Shown piece after piece: positions 24,934-33,703 of a DNA stretch of 64,000 bases. Source of the DNA: Curtobacterium sp. VKM Ac-1376 (lineage in GTDB: Bacteria > Actinomycetota > Actinomycetes > Actinomycetales > Microbacteriaceae); assembly GCF_015351025.1 (NCBI RefSeq), contig NZ_JADKRV010000001.1, positions 533,053 through 597,052 on the forward strand. The letters are read 5' to 3'. A model generated the notes under the pieces. It worked only from the letters and a program-made list of their open reading frames with translations. It did not search any database and was not told the origin of the DNA. The position numbers and the translations under genes were made by a program. Numbering within the stretch: the stretch's first letter is position 1; each line of letters opens with the position of its first letter.

Positions 24934-25395
24934 TCAGTCGCGCTCGCTCGCGCGCTCGCCCCCGTGCGTGGTGCGGTCACCCGCCTGCTCCACGCGGTCC
25001 TTCGCTGCGCGGATGGTGTGCTCGGGCACCGGGGGCACGCCCCGTCGGAGGCCCCGCAGTCCGAGCACGAACAGGACCGCGGTCACGATCGCGAAGACAC
25101 CGAACGTGATGCCGACGGCGGCCCAGAGCGGCAGCACCAGCGCCGACAGCGTGACGACGAACGCCGCCAGCGCGACCAGGGTCGTCAGCGCGAAGGCGAC
25201 GGCGACGCCCGTCAGCACCAGCCCGGTCTTCGCGCTGCTCGCGCGTTCGCCGATCTCGCGCCGCGCCGACGCGACCTCGTCGCGGACGGCGCGGAGCACC
25301 GGCTCGAGGGCCTTCTGCACCAGCCCGGCGGTCACGGTGTCGCGGAACGACGGTCGGCCGGTCGAGGTGCGGTCGTCGTGGTCGGTGGTGCTCAT
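24934..25395 (-). CDS. Holin-X-like / phage holin superfamily III membrane protein
   Basis: A 153-residue protein with an amphipathic charged N-terminus (VLRAVRDEVASARREIGERASSAKTGLVLTG), two strong helices (VALAAFVVTLSALVLPLWAAVG and VFAIVTAVLFVLGLRGL) and a charged tail. This matches the actinobacterial putative holin-X family found in chromosomes away from prophages. No phage gene is near. It is convergent with the membrane protein at 24417. Confidence 0.75.
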   Translation of the reverse strand: MSTTDHDDRTSTGRPSFRDTVTAGLVQKALEPVLRAVRDEVASARREIGERASSAKTGLVLTGVAVAFALTTLVALAAFVVTLSALVLPLWAAVGITFGVFAIVTAVLFVLGLRGLRRGVPPVPEHTIRAAKDRVEQAGDRTTHGGERASERD

Positions 25396-25510
25396 CTGGG
25401 GTCTCCTGTGCGGGCGCGGCAGTCCGCGTCCCCCTGCGGGACGCGACGGACCCGATGATCCTCACGCCGGTCGGGGCGCGTTGAGTTCCTTCCCAGCCTG
25501 GGAGTGACGA

Positions 25511-25555
25511 CCGGGAGGCCCGCCCCGCGCCGACGACGCAGGACGGGCCTCCCGG
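25511..25555. terminator. Terminator-like hairpin, GGAGGC family
   Basis: Arms CCGGGAGGCCCG and CGGGCCTCCCGG are separated by a 21-base loop, the longest of the family. It lies 20 bases beyond the stop of the minus-strand DHA2 exporter. Confidence 0.7.
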
Positions 25556-25575
25556 GGTGGTCTGGCCGACAGTCC

Positions 25576-27051
25576 CTACCCGGCGATCTCCTCGAGGTCG
25601 TCGATGCCACGGGCCGCGGCCGCCGCGCGACGCGCACGCATCGACGGCGCGATCAGGGCGGCGAGCACGGCGAGGACCGCGACACCGGCGCACGCCCAGA
25701 AGCCGATCGTGAACGCGTCGTCGGTCGGCAGCCCCTGCGGCGTGCTGTGCGAGGTGATGAGCGCCGCGATGACCGCGGTGCCGACGCTCGAGCCGATGGT
25801 GCGGACGACCGTGTTGGCGCTGATGGCCTCGCCGGTCTGGTTCGCCGGGACGCTCTCGATGATGGCGTTCGAGCAGGCGGCCAGCGCCATGCCGATGCCG
25901 ATGCCGGTCAGGACGCCCGAGGCCACCACCTGCCACAGCTCGCCGTGGGCGATCGCGGGCAGCAGGAACGCGGCGACGATCGCGAACCCGCCGATCAGCA
26001 TCGGGGGCTTCGGCCCGATCTTCCGGACGAGGATGCCCGCGATCGGACCGGCGATGACCATCATGACGACGGTCGGCAGCAGGAAGAGCCCGGCCTGGGT
26101 GACGTCCTTGCCGAAGCCGTAGCCGGTCGCTGCCGGGAGCTGCAGGAGCGTCGGGACCAGGACGAACGTGCCGAACATCGCGAACCCGAAGACCAGGGCG
26201 ACGACGTGTGCCGTCCAGACGCCGCGGACCGCGAAGAGCCGGACGTCGATGAGCGGCTCGGCGACCCGCAGCTCGACGAGCACGAAGACCGCGAGCGCGA
26301 CGGCGCCGAGGACCAGCAGTCCGACGGTCTTGGCGTCGCCCCAGCCCCAGGTCTCCCCCTCGCTGACGGCGAGCAGGATCGCGACGAGCGAGACCGCGAG
26401 GACGAACGTGCCGGCCATGTCGAGACGACCGGGCTTGCGGACCGGGGACTCCGGCATCCCGAAGATCGCCCCGAGCAGCGCGATCACGACGAGCACGGCG
26501 GGCAGCCAGAACAGCCAGTGCCACGACAGGTGCTCGACGATCGGGCCGGCGGCGACGATGCCGACACCGGCGCCGATGCCGAAGATCGCCGACAGCAGGC
26601 CGATGGTGACGCTGACCTTCTCCTTCGGGAGTTCGTCGCGGACGATGCCGATCGACAGCGGCATCACGGCGCCGGCGGCACCCTGCAGTGCGCGTCCGAC
26701 GATGAGGACCCCGAGGTTCGGCGCGAGGGCCGCGAGCACGGCACCGACGAGCAGGATCGACAGCACGACGATCAGGACCTTGCGCTTGCCGATCATGTCA
26801 CCGAGGCGGCCGAGGATCGGCGTGAGCACCGAGGCCGAGAGCAGGTAGGCGGTGAGCACCCAGCTCGTCGCGCTGGTGGACGCGCCGAGGTCCTGCCCGA
26901 TGGTCGACAGCGCCGGGGCGACGAGCGACTGCAGGACCGCGAACGACAGGCCGCCGAGGGACAGGTAGACGATGATCGCCGTGCTGTTCGGCCGGTGTCC
27001 GGCGGTGGTGGGGTGCGAGCCCGTGCGGGGGCTCTGCAGGGTGTCGGTCAT
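25576..27051 (-). CDS. MFS exporter, DHA2 family
   Basis: A 491-residue exporter with about 14 helices. Motif A reads GRLGDMIGKRKVLIV, and motif C-like glycines lie in LLSAIFGIGAGVGIVAAGPIV. The N-terminal helix 1 lacks the LDxTIVN aspartate and reads LSFAVLQSLVAPALSTIG, like the MFS group found beside TetR regulators in actinobacteria. The ATG at 27051 has GGAG 6 bases upstream; a GTG ten codons upstream is less likely. It is divergent from a TetR gene that probably controls it. Confidence 0.88.
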   Translation of the reverse strand: MTDTLQSPRTGSHPTTAGHRPNSTAIIVYLSLGGLSFAVLQSLVAPALSTIGQDLGASTSATSWVLTAYLLSASVLTPILGRLGDMIGKRKVLIVVLSILLVGAVLAALAPNLGVLIVGRALQGAAGAVMPLSIGIVRDELPKEKVSVTIGLLSAIFGIGAGVGIVAAGPIVEHLSWHWLFWLPAVLVVIALLGAIFGMPESPVRKPGRLDMAGTFVLAVSLVAILLAVSEGETWGWGDAKTVGLLVLGAVALAVFVLVELRVAEPLIDVRLFAVRGVWTAHVVALVFGFAMFGTFVLVPTLLQLPAATGYGFGKDVTQAGLFLLPTVVMMVIAGPIAGILVRKIGPKPPMLIGGFAIVAAFLLPAIAHGELWQVVASGVLTGIGIGMALAACSNAIIESVPANQTGEAISANTVVRTIGSSVGTAVIAALITSHSTPQGLPTDDAFTIGFWACAGVAVLAVLAALIAPSMRARRAAAAARGIDDLEEIAG

Positions 27052-27085
27052 CGTGCTCCGTGTCGTCTCAGTGGGTGTCACTGTC

Positions 27086-27152
27086 GATGTAAACAGTTGC
27101 TGACTCGACGAGCGTACGCGGATCGAGGTCTATGTCAACACGCGCTTACATC
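27086..27152. promoter_or_regulatory. Divergent promoter/operator between exporter and tetR
   Basis: GATGTAAAC (27086-27094) and GCTTACATC (27144-27152) form an inverted pair, 49 bp apart, one near each gene start. An imperfect 20-bp dyad ATGTCAA...CTTACAT spans 27132-27151. The stretch is AT-rich for this genome. A TetR operator is likely, but its exact extent is inferred. Confidence 0.5.
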
Positions 27153-27178
27153 CCTGTGCGCACCGTTAGGCTTCGGCC

Positions 27179-27748
27179 ATGAGCAAGGACGCCGCTGCCA
27201 CTCGCCTGCACCTCGTGCAGGCTGCCAGGCGCCGGTTCGCGTTCGACGGGTACCGGGCGACGACGGTACGGGACATCGCCGCCGACGCCGGGGTGAACGT
27301 CGCCCTGATCAACCGCTACTTCGGGTCGAAGGAGGGGCTGTTCCGCGCCTGCCTCGACCGGGTGGTGCGCGACCTCGGCACCGAGGAGCCCGTCGAGCAG
27401 GGGCTCGAGCGGGCGTTGGCCGGCCTCGTCACCCACGTCGTCCGGGCGCCGACCGACGACGACTCGCTCCAGCTCATGCTGCTGCTCCGGTCCTCCGGCG
27501 ACGACGGCGCGGACGCGATCCGGCGCGAGACCCTCCGCCGGTACGCCGAGCGGCTCGCCGGCGCCGTCGGCGACGACCAGGTCTCCGACGAACTGCTCGT
27601 CCGGGCCGAGATCGCGCTGTCGGTCGTCCTCGGGATGACGATGCTGCGGCAGTCGACGGCGGTGGAGCCCCTCGCGTCCGCGGACGACGCCCTCGTGGCC
27701 GCAGCCCTCGAGGACGCCCTCCGCGCCCTGCTCACACCGTCGCGGTAG
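27179..27748 (+). CDS. TetR/AcrR family regulator
   Basis: A 189-residue regulator. Its N-terminal HTH reads RFAFDGYRATTVRDIAADAGVNVALINRYFGSKEGLFRACLD, a classic TetR signature. The C-terminal part is a ligand-sensing helical domain (TetR_C family). It is divergent from the DHA2 exporter and probably represses it and itself. It is followed after 9 bases by an Lrp-type gene. Confidence 0.9.
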   Translation: MSKDAAATRLHLVQAARRRFAFDGYRATTVRDIAADAGVNVALINRYFGSKEGLFRACLDRVVRDLGTEEPVEQGLERALAGLVTHVVRAPTDDDSLQLMLLLRSSGDDGADAIRRETLRRYAERLAGAVGDDQVSDELLVRAEIALSVVLGMTMLRQSTAVEPLASADDALVAAALEDALRALLTPSR

Positions 27749-27757
27749 CGTCGAGCC

Positions 27758-28285
27758 GTGTCCGACCGCCCCGCTCGTCGCCCCGATCCGCACCCGCGCC
27801 TCGACGAGGTCGACGAGCGCATCCTCTGGACGCTCGCGGCGGACGCCCGGATGCCGAACAACCGGTTGGCGGCCGCGGTCGGCATCGCGCCGTCGACCTG
27901 CCTTGCCCGCGTCCGTGCGCTCGAGGACGCCGGCGTGATCCGTGGCTACCGCGCCGAGGTGGACGTCGCGCGACTGGGGTTCTCGATCGAGGCGATGGTG
28001 TCCGTCCGGGTGCACGCCGCGGCCCGTCACGAACTGCGTGACTTCGCGAAACGACTGCTGCGGGTGCCGGTCGTGCAGGACGTGTCGTTCCTGGCGGGGG
28101 ACAAGGACTTCCTCGTCCACATCGCGTGCGAGTCGACCGAACAGCTGCGCGACTTCGTCGCAGACCAACTCAGTGGTGACCCGTCGGTGGCCACGACCCA
28201 GACGAACATCGTGTTCGAACGGCTCGTCGCCGATCGAGCCGCACAGGGTCGCTCGTTCGACGAGCTGCGCCGCTGGCGGGCCTGA
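27758..28285 (+). CDS. Lrp/AsnC family regulator
   Basis: A 175-residue regulator with an N-terminal AsnC-type winged helix (LDEVDERILWTLAADARMPNNRLAAAVGIAPSTCLARVRALEDAGVIRGY) and a RAM/ACT-like effector domain (SIEAMVSVRVHAAARHELRDFAKRL...VQDVSFLAGDKDFLVHIAC). It is probably a feast/famine regulator sensing an amino acid. The start is a GTG, 9 bases after the tetR stop. Confidence 0.92.
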   Translation: MSDRPARRPDPHPRLDEVDERILWTLAADARMPNNRLAAAVGIAPSTCLARVRALEDAGVIRGYRAEVDVARLGFSIEAMVSVRVHAAARHELRDFAKRLLRVPVVQDVSFLAGDKDFLVHIACESTEQLRDFVADQLSGDPSVATTQTNIVFERLVADRAAQGRSFDELRRWRA

Positions 28286-28314
28286 CGCGGCGCTCCTGGC
28301 TCAGCGCACTCCAA

Positions 28315-28746
28315 TCAGCGCCGATGGGTCATCGGGACGTGGGGGATCCGGTCCTCCAGGTACTCGTCGCCGGAACGCTCGAACCCGAAGCGGGCGTACC
28401 ACTGCTCCAGGTGGGCCTGGGCGCCGAGCGCGATGCTGGGTGAGCGGGACTCGGCGATTGCCGCCTCGATGAGCTGCCCGCCGAGCCCCTGCCCGCGGGC
28501 GTGCTTCGCGGTGGCCACGCGGCCGATGCGCTCGGTGCCGTCGGCCTCGCGCAGCAGGCGGAGGGTCGCGTCCACCGACCCGCTCCCCGCCCAGAACTGC
28601 ACAGTGCCCGGCTCGAGGTCACGGCCGTCGATGTCCGCGTACGCGCACTCCTGCTCGACGACGAAGACGTCCTGCCGGAGCCGGAGGATCTCGTGCAGCG
28701 TGACGATGTCGAGGTTGCGGGTCGGGGCGTTGAAGATCGAGACCAC
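28315..28746 (-). CDS. ElaA-type GNAT acetyltransferase
   Basis: A 143-residue protein. LRLRQDVFVVEQECAYADIDGRDLEPGTVQFWA is the ElaA opening, and RIGRVATAKHARGQGLGGQLIEAAIAES carries the acetyl-CoA loop (ARGQGLG). GAQAHLEQWYARFGFERSGDEYLEDRIPHVPM is the typical ElaA end. The GTG start has AAAGG 6 bases upstream; the longer reading to 28809 is not supported. It is convergent with the lrp gene, 29 bases apart. Confidence 0.88.
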   Translation of the reverse strand: MVSIFNAPTRNLDIVTLHEILRLRQDVFVVEQECAYADIDGRDLEPGTVQFWAGSGSVDATLRLLREADGTERIGRVATAKHARGQGLGGQLIEAAIAESRSPSIALGAQAHLEQWYARFGFERSGDEYLEDRIPHVPMTHRR

Positions 28747-28857
28747 GGGCGGCCTTTCCTGAGAATTTCTTCCGAAGCAGGGTGTGTTCCGGACCGGAGC
28801 GGCGTACATTGCCGGTCAACCACTCTACGTGCGCAGCCGAGATCAGGAGGTGAGCGC

Positions 28858-30222
28858 ATGGACCACCCGTTGCGCGCACCCTGGCGCGCCGCACTCCGGA
28901 CCGTCCTGCTGGGCGTCGGGACCCTCGCTGCCCTCGTGCTGCTGTCCCTGCTGTTCGGCGCCCGTCCCGCCTCGGCTGCCCCGACGTCACCGAGCCCGGG
29001 CGAGCAGTCGCAGCGTGGTCTCCTCACCAGCGTGGTGCAGGGTGTCGGCGGGACCCTCGACGGGGTGACCGGCGAGGTCGGCAAGGCCGTCGGTGGCGTC
29101 GTGGACCCGGTTCGCAAGGCTGTCGCACCGGCACCGGCACCGGCACCGGCGCCGGCGCCGGCACCCGCACCCGCACCCGCACCTGCTCCCGTTCCCGCAG
29201 CACCGGTTCCAGCAACTCCCGCTCCGGCACCCGCCGCTCCCGTCCCGGCACCCGCTGCTCCGGCACCGCCCGCTCCGGCCCCGGCGCCGTCGAGCCCTGC
29301 TCCGGCCGCGAGCGCCCCCGCTACCGCACCGACCACGACCGCCCCTGCGGCCCACGCGGCCACACGACCCGTGCGGCACGTGGTCGACGAGGTGACCAGC
29401 GCCTCCCGGCCGGTCACCGACACCGTCGGCGGCGTCCTCCGCCCCGTCACCGGCACCGTGGAGACCGTCACCGGCGCGCGCCCCGTGAGCGCCGTCGTCG
29501 ACACCGTCGACCACGTCGTCGGCAGCGTCCCGGTGGTCGGCACGGTCCTCGGCGACGACACGCTCGGCACCGTCGCCGGCCCGGTCGCCGACCTGGTCGA
29601 CGACACCATCGGCTCCGTCGGCACGACCGTCGGCAGCGTCCCCGACCTGGTCGAGGACGTCGTCCCGTCGGTCGGCGGCAGCCTGCCGGGAGGCACGGAT
29701 CCCGTCATCGACGTCCCCCGGATCCCGGTGGGTGGCGGCACCAGCCCGGCGACCGGCCCCGTCCCGACGGCCCCCGCCGGCTCCACGCAGCCCGGGGGCA
29801 CCCCGGCCCAGGGCACCCCGGCGCAGGGCACCCCGGCCGCCGCGATCCCGGCGTCCGCGGGCCCGTCGGTCGCGCTCCGCGCCGTCGACCTCCCGGCCGC
29901 GATCCGTCCGACGGAGGGGGCGGCCGTCGCCGCCCTCGGGCCGGTGGCCGCCGCCGACGCCCCCACCGTGCAGGACGCGACGCTCGGCGGCCGTGCCCTG
30001 CTCGTGCCCGGTGATCGTGACGTCGACCGCACGCCGTTCGACGGGCAGGGCGCGGGCGTCCTGGGCGGTAGCGCCTCCTCGACCACCGGCGGCGTCGCAG
30101 CCGTCGGCATCGTCGGTTCGACCGACGACATCGTCTCCCTCGCCGCGGGGTCTCGCGGCACGCTCGCCGACGACGTGCTCCCCGCATCGGTCGTCGGGGA
30201 GCACGACGTCGCCCCTGACTGA
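28858..30222 (+). CDS. Secreted low-complexity protein with Ala-Pro repeat
   Basis: A 454-residue secreted protein. An N-terminal signal peptide (LLGVGTLAALVLLSLLFGARPASA, probable cleavage ASA|AP) is followed by a Val/Gly segment. An Ala-Pro repeat at about residues 91-150 probably forms an extended rod. A Val/Thr/Asp-rich region with repeating VVDTVDHVVG and VADLVDDTIG units follows. There is no sorting motif or C-terminal anchor. GGAGG lies 7 bases before the ATG. It is followed by the chaplin-like surface gene after 89 bases, probably in one operon. The function is unknown. Confidence 0.82.
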   Translation: MDHPLRAPWRAALRTVLLGVGTLAALVLLSLLFGARPASAAPTSPSPGEQSQRGLLTSVVQGVGGTLDGVTGEVGKAVGGVVDPVRKAVAPAPAPAPAPAPAPAPAPAPAPVPAAPVPATPAPAPAAPVPAPAAPAPPAPAPAPSSPAPAASAPATAPTTTAPAAHAATRPVRHVVDEVTSASRPVTDTVGGVLRPVTGTVETVTGARPVSAVVDTVDHVVGSVPVVGTVLGDDTLGTVAGPVADLVDDTIGSVGTTVGSVPDLVEDVVPSVGGSLPGGTDPVIDVPRIPVGGGTSPATGPVPTAPAGSTQPGGTPAQGTPAQGTPAAAIPASAGPSVALRAVDLPAAIRPTEGAAVAALGPVAAADAPTVQDATLGGRALLVPGDRDVDRTPFDGQGAGVLGGSASSTTGGVAAVGIVGSTDDIVSLAAGSRGTLADDVLPASVVGEHDVAPD

Positions 30223-30311
30223 GATCGGTGCACCTGCCCAGCACGGCAGGCAACGCACACACCCCGACCGCGCTCGCGGTCGGGCCACGATCTCGAGCAA
30301 GGAGCACGACC

Positions 30312-32003
30312 ATGAACAAGTACGTCTCGAGAGGGCTCTGGTTCGCCCTCTTCGTCGGTGGCCTCACGCTCGGAGGGACGGCTGCGGCGAACGCGGCCAC
30401 GACCTCCGGCACCGACGGCACCCTTTCCGGCACCCAGGTGGTCCCGTCCGTGGACGCCCCGGTGTCCCTCAGCGACAACGCGATCGGACTGCTCGGCGAC
30501 GCCGTGTCGTCGACGGTCGCTCCCGCTCCCGCTGCCCCCGCTCCGGCTCCGGCCGCTGATCCGGCTGATCCGGCTGCTCCGGCTGCTCCGGCGTCCGCTC
30601 CGAGCACCTCGGGCGCCGACGGCACGGCGTCCGGAACCCAGGTGGTCCCGGACGTGGCGGCACCGGTGACCGTCGGCGGCAACGCCGTGGCCGTCGCGGG
30701 GGACGCGGTGGCGGCCTCGGCGCCTGCGCCTGCACCTGCACCTGCTCCGGCTCCGGCCCCGACCACCTCGGGCGAGGACGGTACGGCCTCGGGTACCCAG
30801 GTCGTCCCGACCGTGACGGCACCGGTGACGGTGTCCGGCAACGGGGTGGGCGTCCTCGGTGACGGCACCTCCACCGCGACCGCTCCGGCATCGGCCCCGG
30901 CAGTGCCGGCCACCGAGACCCCGTCGGCACCGGCCAGCACCACCGGCACCGACGGGCTGCTCGCCGGCACACAGGTGACCGGCCTGGTCGACGTCCCGGT
31001 CACGATCGGTGGCAACGGGATCGGCGTCCTCGGTGACGGCACCTCGACGGGCACCGTGCCCGTCTCCGGGTCCGGCACGGGCACGGGGAGCGCACCGTCC
31101 GACGGAGCCTCGACCTCGGGCTCGGACGGCACCGCCTCGGGCACGCAGGTCGCGCCCGTGGTCTCGGTCCCCGTCACGATCGGTGGCAACGGGATCGGCG
31201 TCCTCGGTGACGGCACGAGCACCGGTTCGGCGACCCCGGTCGGCGGCACGCCGGCCACCACGACCCCGGCGGCCGGCGACACCACTTCCGGCGCGGACGG
31301 CACCGCCTCGGGTACGCAGGTGTCCCCGGTGGTCTCGGTCCCGGTCACGGTGTCGGGCAACGGCATCGGCGTCCTCGGTGACGGCGCCAGCACCAGCACC
31401 GGTTCGACGACGCCCGTCGGCACGGCCCCGACGGCCGGCGGCTCGACCTCCGGCGACGGCGGTCTGCTCTCCGGCACCCAGGTCACCCCGGTGATCAGCC
31501 TGCCGATCACCATCGGCGGCAACGGGATCGGTGTCGTCGGCGACGGCGCCAGCACCACTCCCGGAACCGGCACGGACCCGGGCACGGACCCGGGCACGAA
31601 CCCCGGCACGGACCCCGGTGACGGCACGGACCCCGGCACCACTCCCGGGGACGGGACCGACGGCGGCACCACTCCCGGTGACGGGACCGACGGCGGCACC
31701 ACTCCCGGGGACGGGACCGTCGGCGGCGACGACACCACACCCGGCACGGTGACCAGCCCGACGGTCGCGACCGGCGTGGTCGCGCCGACCCGGGCCTCCA
31801 CGGCGGGTGTCGTGACCGCCGCGACCGCCGCCACCAGCGGGGTCCCCGCGCTCGGCTCCACGGTCGCGGCGACCGCCGTGACGGGTGCCGGCCAGCCGGA
31901 GCTCGCGTACACAGGGGCGTCCTCACCGGTGCTGCCGGCCGGGTTCGCGCTCCTGCTGCTGCTCGCCGGAGCGGGCACGCTCGTGCTCCGTCGTCGGCAC
32001 TGA
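30312..32003 (+). CDS. Giant chaplin-like repeat surface protein with LAYTG sortase E signal
   Basis: A 563-residue cell-wall protein. The signal peptide runs to about residue 28 (LGGTAAANA). Seven repeats of about 32 residues follow, each with the pattern SGTQVxPxVxxPVTIGGNGIGVLGDG and separated by Ala/Pro/Thr/Ser linkers. The repeat resembles the chaplin domain (SGNxVxxPVxVPVNVCGN), but the cysteines are replaced by glycine or serine. A Gly/Thr/Asp/Pro tandem region (DPGTDPGTNPG, TTPGDGTDGG) and ELAYTG follow, then a hydrophobic helix and RRRH. LAxTG is the class E sortase motif. AAGGAG precedes the start. Confidence 0.88.
   Translation: MNKYVSRGLWFALFVGGLTLGGTAAANAATTSGTDGTLSGTQVVPSVDAPVSLSDNAIGLLGDAVSSTVAPAPAAPAPAPAADPADPAAPAAPASAPSTSGADGTASGTQVVPDVAAPVTVGGNAVAVAGDAVAASAPAPAPAPAPAPAPTTSGEDGTASGTQVVPTVTAPVTVSGNGVGVLGDGTSTATAPASAPAVPATETPSAPASTTGTDGLLAGTQVTGLVDVPVTIGGNGIGVLGDGTSTGTVPVSGSGTGTGSAPSDGASTSGSDGTASGTQVAPVVSVPVTIGGNGIGVLGDGTSTGSATPVGGTPATTTPAAGDTTSGADGTASGTQVSPVVSVPVTVSGNGIGVLGDGASTSTGSTTPVGTAPTAGGSTSGDGGLLSGTQVTPVISLPITIGGNGIGVVGDGASTTPGTGTDPGTDPGTNPGTDPGDGTDPGTTPGDGTDGGTTPGDGTDGGTTPGDGTVGGDDTTPGTVTSPTVATGVVAPTRASTAGVVTAATAATSGVPALGSTVAATAVTGAGQPELAYTGASSPVLPAGFALLLLLAGAGTLVLRRRH
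31560..31735 (+). repeat. Gly/Thr/Asp/Pro-coding tandem repeats
   Basis: The stretch holds repeats of GGCACGGACCCG-like units (first half) and 24-base GACGGCGGCACCACTCCC-type units (second half) within the chaplin-like gene. They encode a flexible wall-spanning linker before the LAYTG signal. Confidence 0.75.
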
Positions 32004-32116
32004 CCCTTCGGTGGCCGAGGGGCGTCACTCCGGTGGCGCCCCTCGTCACCGTGCCCGGGGAGACGCCCGGTTACACGCGGGTGGCCCGGGGCGACGCGGC
32101 CGTCAGCGGCCTGGGG

Positions 32117-32122
32117 TATCGT
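32117..32122 (+). promoter_or_regulatory. -10-like element before the FMN riboswitch
   Basis: TATCGT lies 17 bp before the P1 helix of the aptamer. No clear -35 is visible in the GC-rich DNA upstream. Confidence 0.35.
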
Positions 32123-32138
32123 TCCGACTACGCAAGCG

Positions 32139-32262
32139 CTCCGGGGTCGGTGTAATTCCGAGCCGGTGGTGACAGTCCACGAACTGATGACGGGTGCGAA
32201 CCCGGCAGAGGTTGACCCGGTGGGATTCCGGGACCGACGGTGAAAGTCCGGATGGGAGGCGC
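32139..32262 (+). promoter_or_regulatory. FMN riboswitch (RFN element)
   Basis: Conserved aptamer blocks are present in order: CTCCGGGGTCGGTGTAATTC, GAGCCGGTGGTGACAGTCCA, CGGGTGCGAACCCGG, and GACGGTGAAAGTCCGGATGG with GGAGGCGC closing P1. It binds FMN and lowers expression of the downstream riboflavin genes. The 98 bases between the aptamer and ribE hold the expression platform; no obvious T-tract terminator is seen, so control of translation initiation is more likely. Confidence 0.96.
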
Positions 32263-32360
32263 GCTGGGCGGACAGGACGACCCCACGAGCCGTGGGCGCG
32301 ACCCGTCCGTCGGTGCCGACGATCGTCGAACGCCCCCGGAGTCCCGTTGAGAGGACACCA

Positions 32361-33014
32361 GTGTTCACCGGCATCATCGAGGAACTCGGCACCGTCACCG
32401 CCGTCGAGCAGCGGGGCGACTCCGTCGCGCTCACCGTGCGCGGTCCCGTCGTGGTCCAGGACGCCCGCCACGGGGACTCGATCGCGACGAGCGGCGTCTG
32501 CCTGACCGTCGTCGAGCAGACTCCCGAGACCTTCACCGCCTTCGTCATGAAGCAGACCCTCGACATGAGCGCGCACGGTGCGCTGCGTGTGGGGGACCGC
32601 CTGAACCTGGAGCGCGCGGCCTCGGTCGGCGACCGGCTCGGCGGGCACATCGTGCAGGGCCACATCGACGGCACGGCCACCCTGCTCGAGACCGCCGACG
32701 GTGACGGCTGGCGGCGCGCGCGGTTCTCGCTCGCACCGGCGCTCAGCCCGCTCGTGGTCGACAAGGGCTCGATCGCGCTCGACGGGGTGTCCCTGACGGT
32801 CAGCGCGGTCTCGCCGGAGGACATCGACGCCGACGCCGCCTGGTTCGAGGTCAGCCTGATCCCCGAGACGCTCGAGGCCACGACGCTCCGCCTGCGCGTG
32901 CCCGGCGACCGGGTGAACGTCGAGACCGACGTCCTGGCGCGGCACGTCCGCCGGATGCTGCGGCTCGACGCCGCCGCGCAGTCGCTCGAGACCGTCGGAT
33001 CGGAGGCCCGGTGA
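32361..33014 (+). CDS. ribE: Riboflavin synthase, alpha chain
   Basis: A 217-residue enzyme that dismutates two 6,7-dimethyl-8-ribityllumazines to riboflavin. It has two lumazine-binding halves. The first begins [12 protein letters not shown] and contains [14 protein letters not shown]; the second has [17 protein letters not shown] and [13 protein letters not shown]. The GTG start is preceded by GAGAGGA. The gene is directly under the FMN riboswitch. Its end overlaps ribB as GTGA/ATGA. Confidence 0.96.
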   Translation: MFTGIIEELGTVTAVEQRGDSVALTVRGPVVVQDARHGDSIATSGVCLTVVEQTPETFTAFVMKQTLDMSAHGALRVGDRLNLERAASVGDRLGGHIVQGHIDGTATLLETADGDGWRRARFSLAPALSPLVVDKGSIALDGVSLTVSAVSPEDIDADAAWFEVSLIPETLEATTLRLRVPGDRVNVETDVLARHVRRMLRLDAAAQSLETVGSEAR

Positions 33015-33703
33015 TGGTCGCCGAGGTCGGTGCAGCACCGCAGGCACTCGCGTTGTCGAGCGTCGAGACGGCGATCGCGTCGGTCGCGTCCGGCCGGCCG
33101 GTGATCGTCGTCGACGACGAGGACCGCGAGAACGAGGGCGACGTCATCCTGTCCGCCGAGCTCGCGAGCCCGGAATGGATCGCGTGGACCGTGGCGCACT
33201 CGTCCGGGTTCATCTGCGCCCCGGTCAGCACGGAGATCGCCGATGCCCTCGACCTGCCGCCGATGGTCCAGCACAACGAGGACGTCCGCGGGACGGCGTA
33301 CACGGTCACCGTCGACGCCGCCGTCGGCGTGACCACGGGCATCAGCGCCCACGACCGCGCCCGCACGCTGCGGGTCCTCGCCGACCCGAACTCGGTGCGC
33401 GACGACCTGCACCGCCCCGGACACGTGGTGCCCCTCCGTGCCCGACCGGGTGGGGTCCGCGAGCGTGCCGGACACACCGAAGCAGCGATCGAGCTCGTCA
33501 CCGCGGCCGGACTCCGGCCCGCGGCGGCGATCTGCGAGATCGTCGATGAGGACGGCAGCATGATGCGCTTGCCGGCGCTCGTCGCACTCGGGGCGCGCGA
33601 GGGCGTGCCCGTCATCACCATCGCCGCGCTCGCCGAGTGGCTGGACGCGGCAGACCGGGCGGCGGCAGCGACTGTCGCGCCCACGGAAGGAACCACACGA
33701 TGA
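33011..33703 (+). CDS. ribB: 3,4-dihydroxy-2-butanone-4-phosphate synthase, single-domain RibB
   Basis: A 230-residue enzyme. [20 protein letters not shown] is the acidic metal-binding loop, and [20 protein letters not shown] and [26 protein letters not shown] are the other active-site stretches. It converts ribulose-5-phosphate to the C4 unit of lumazine. Many actinobacteria carry a RibBA fusion; here the GTP cyclohydrolase II half is missing and the gene ends after the RibB domain. Either GTG 33011 or the adjacent ATG 33014 could start it. Confidence 0.95.
   Translation: MMVAEVGAAPQALALSSVETAIASVASGRPVIVVDDEDRENEGDVILSAELASPEWIAWTVAHSSGFICAPVSTEIADALDLPPMVQHNEDVRGTAYTVTVDAAVGVTTGISAHDRARTLRVLADPNSVRDDLHRPGHVVPLRARPGGVRERAGHTEAAIELVTAAGLRPAAAICEIVDEDGSMMRLPALVALGAREGVPVITIAALAEWLDAADRAAAATVAPTEGTTR

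Noticed and set aside
24934..25395. Prophage remnant at the holin-like gene
   Set aside because: No integrase, lysin or structural gene is nearby; this family occurs in ordinary actinobacterial chromosomes.
29705..33475. A 1256-codon minus-strand open frame across the secreted and riboflavin genes
   Set aside because: It is antisense to well-supported plus-strand genes. Such long frames arise from GC-rich codon bias; it has no domains and covers the riboswitch.
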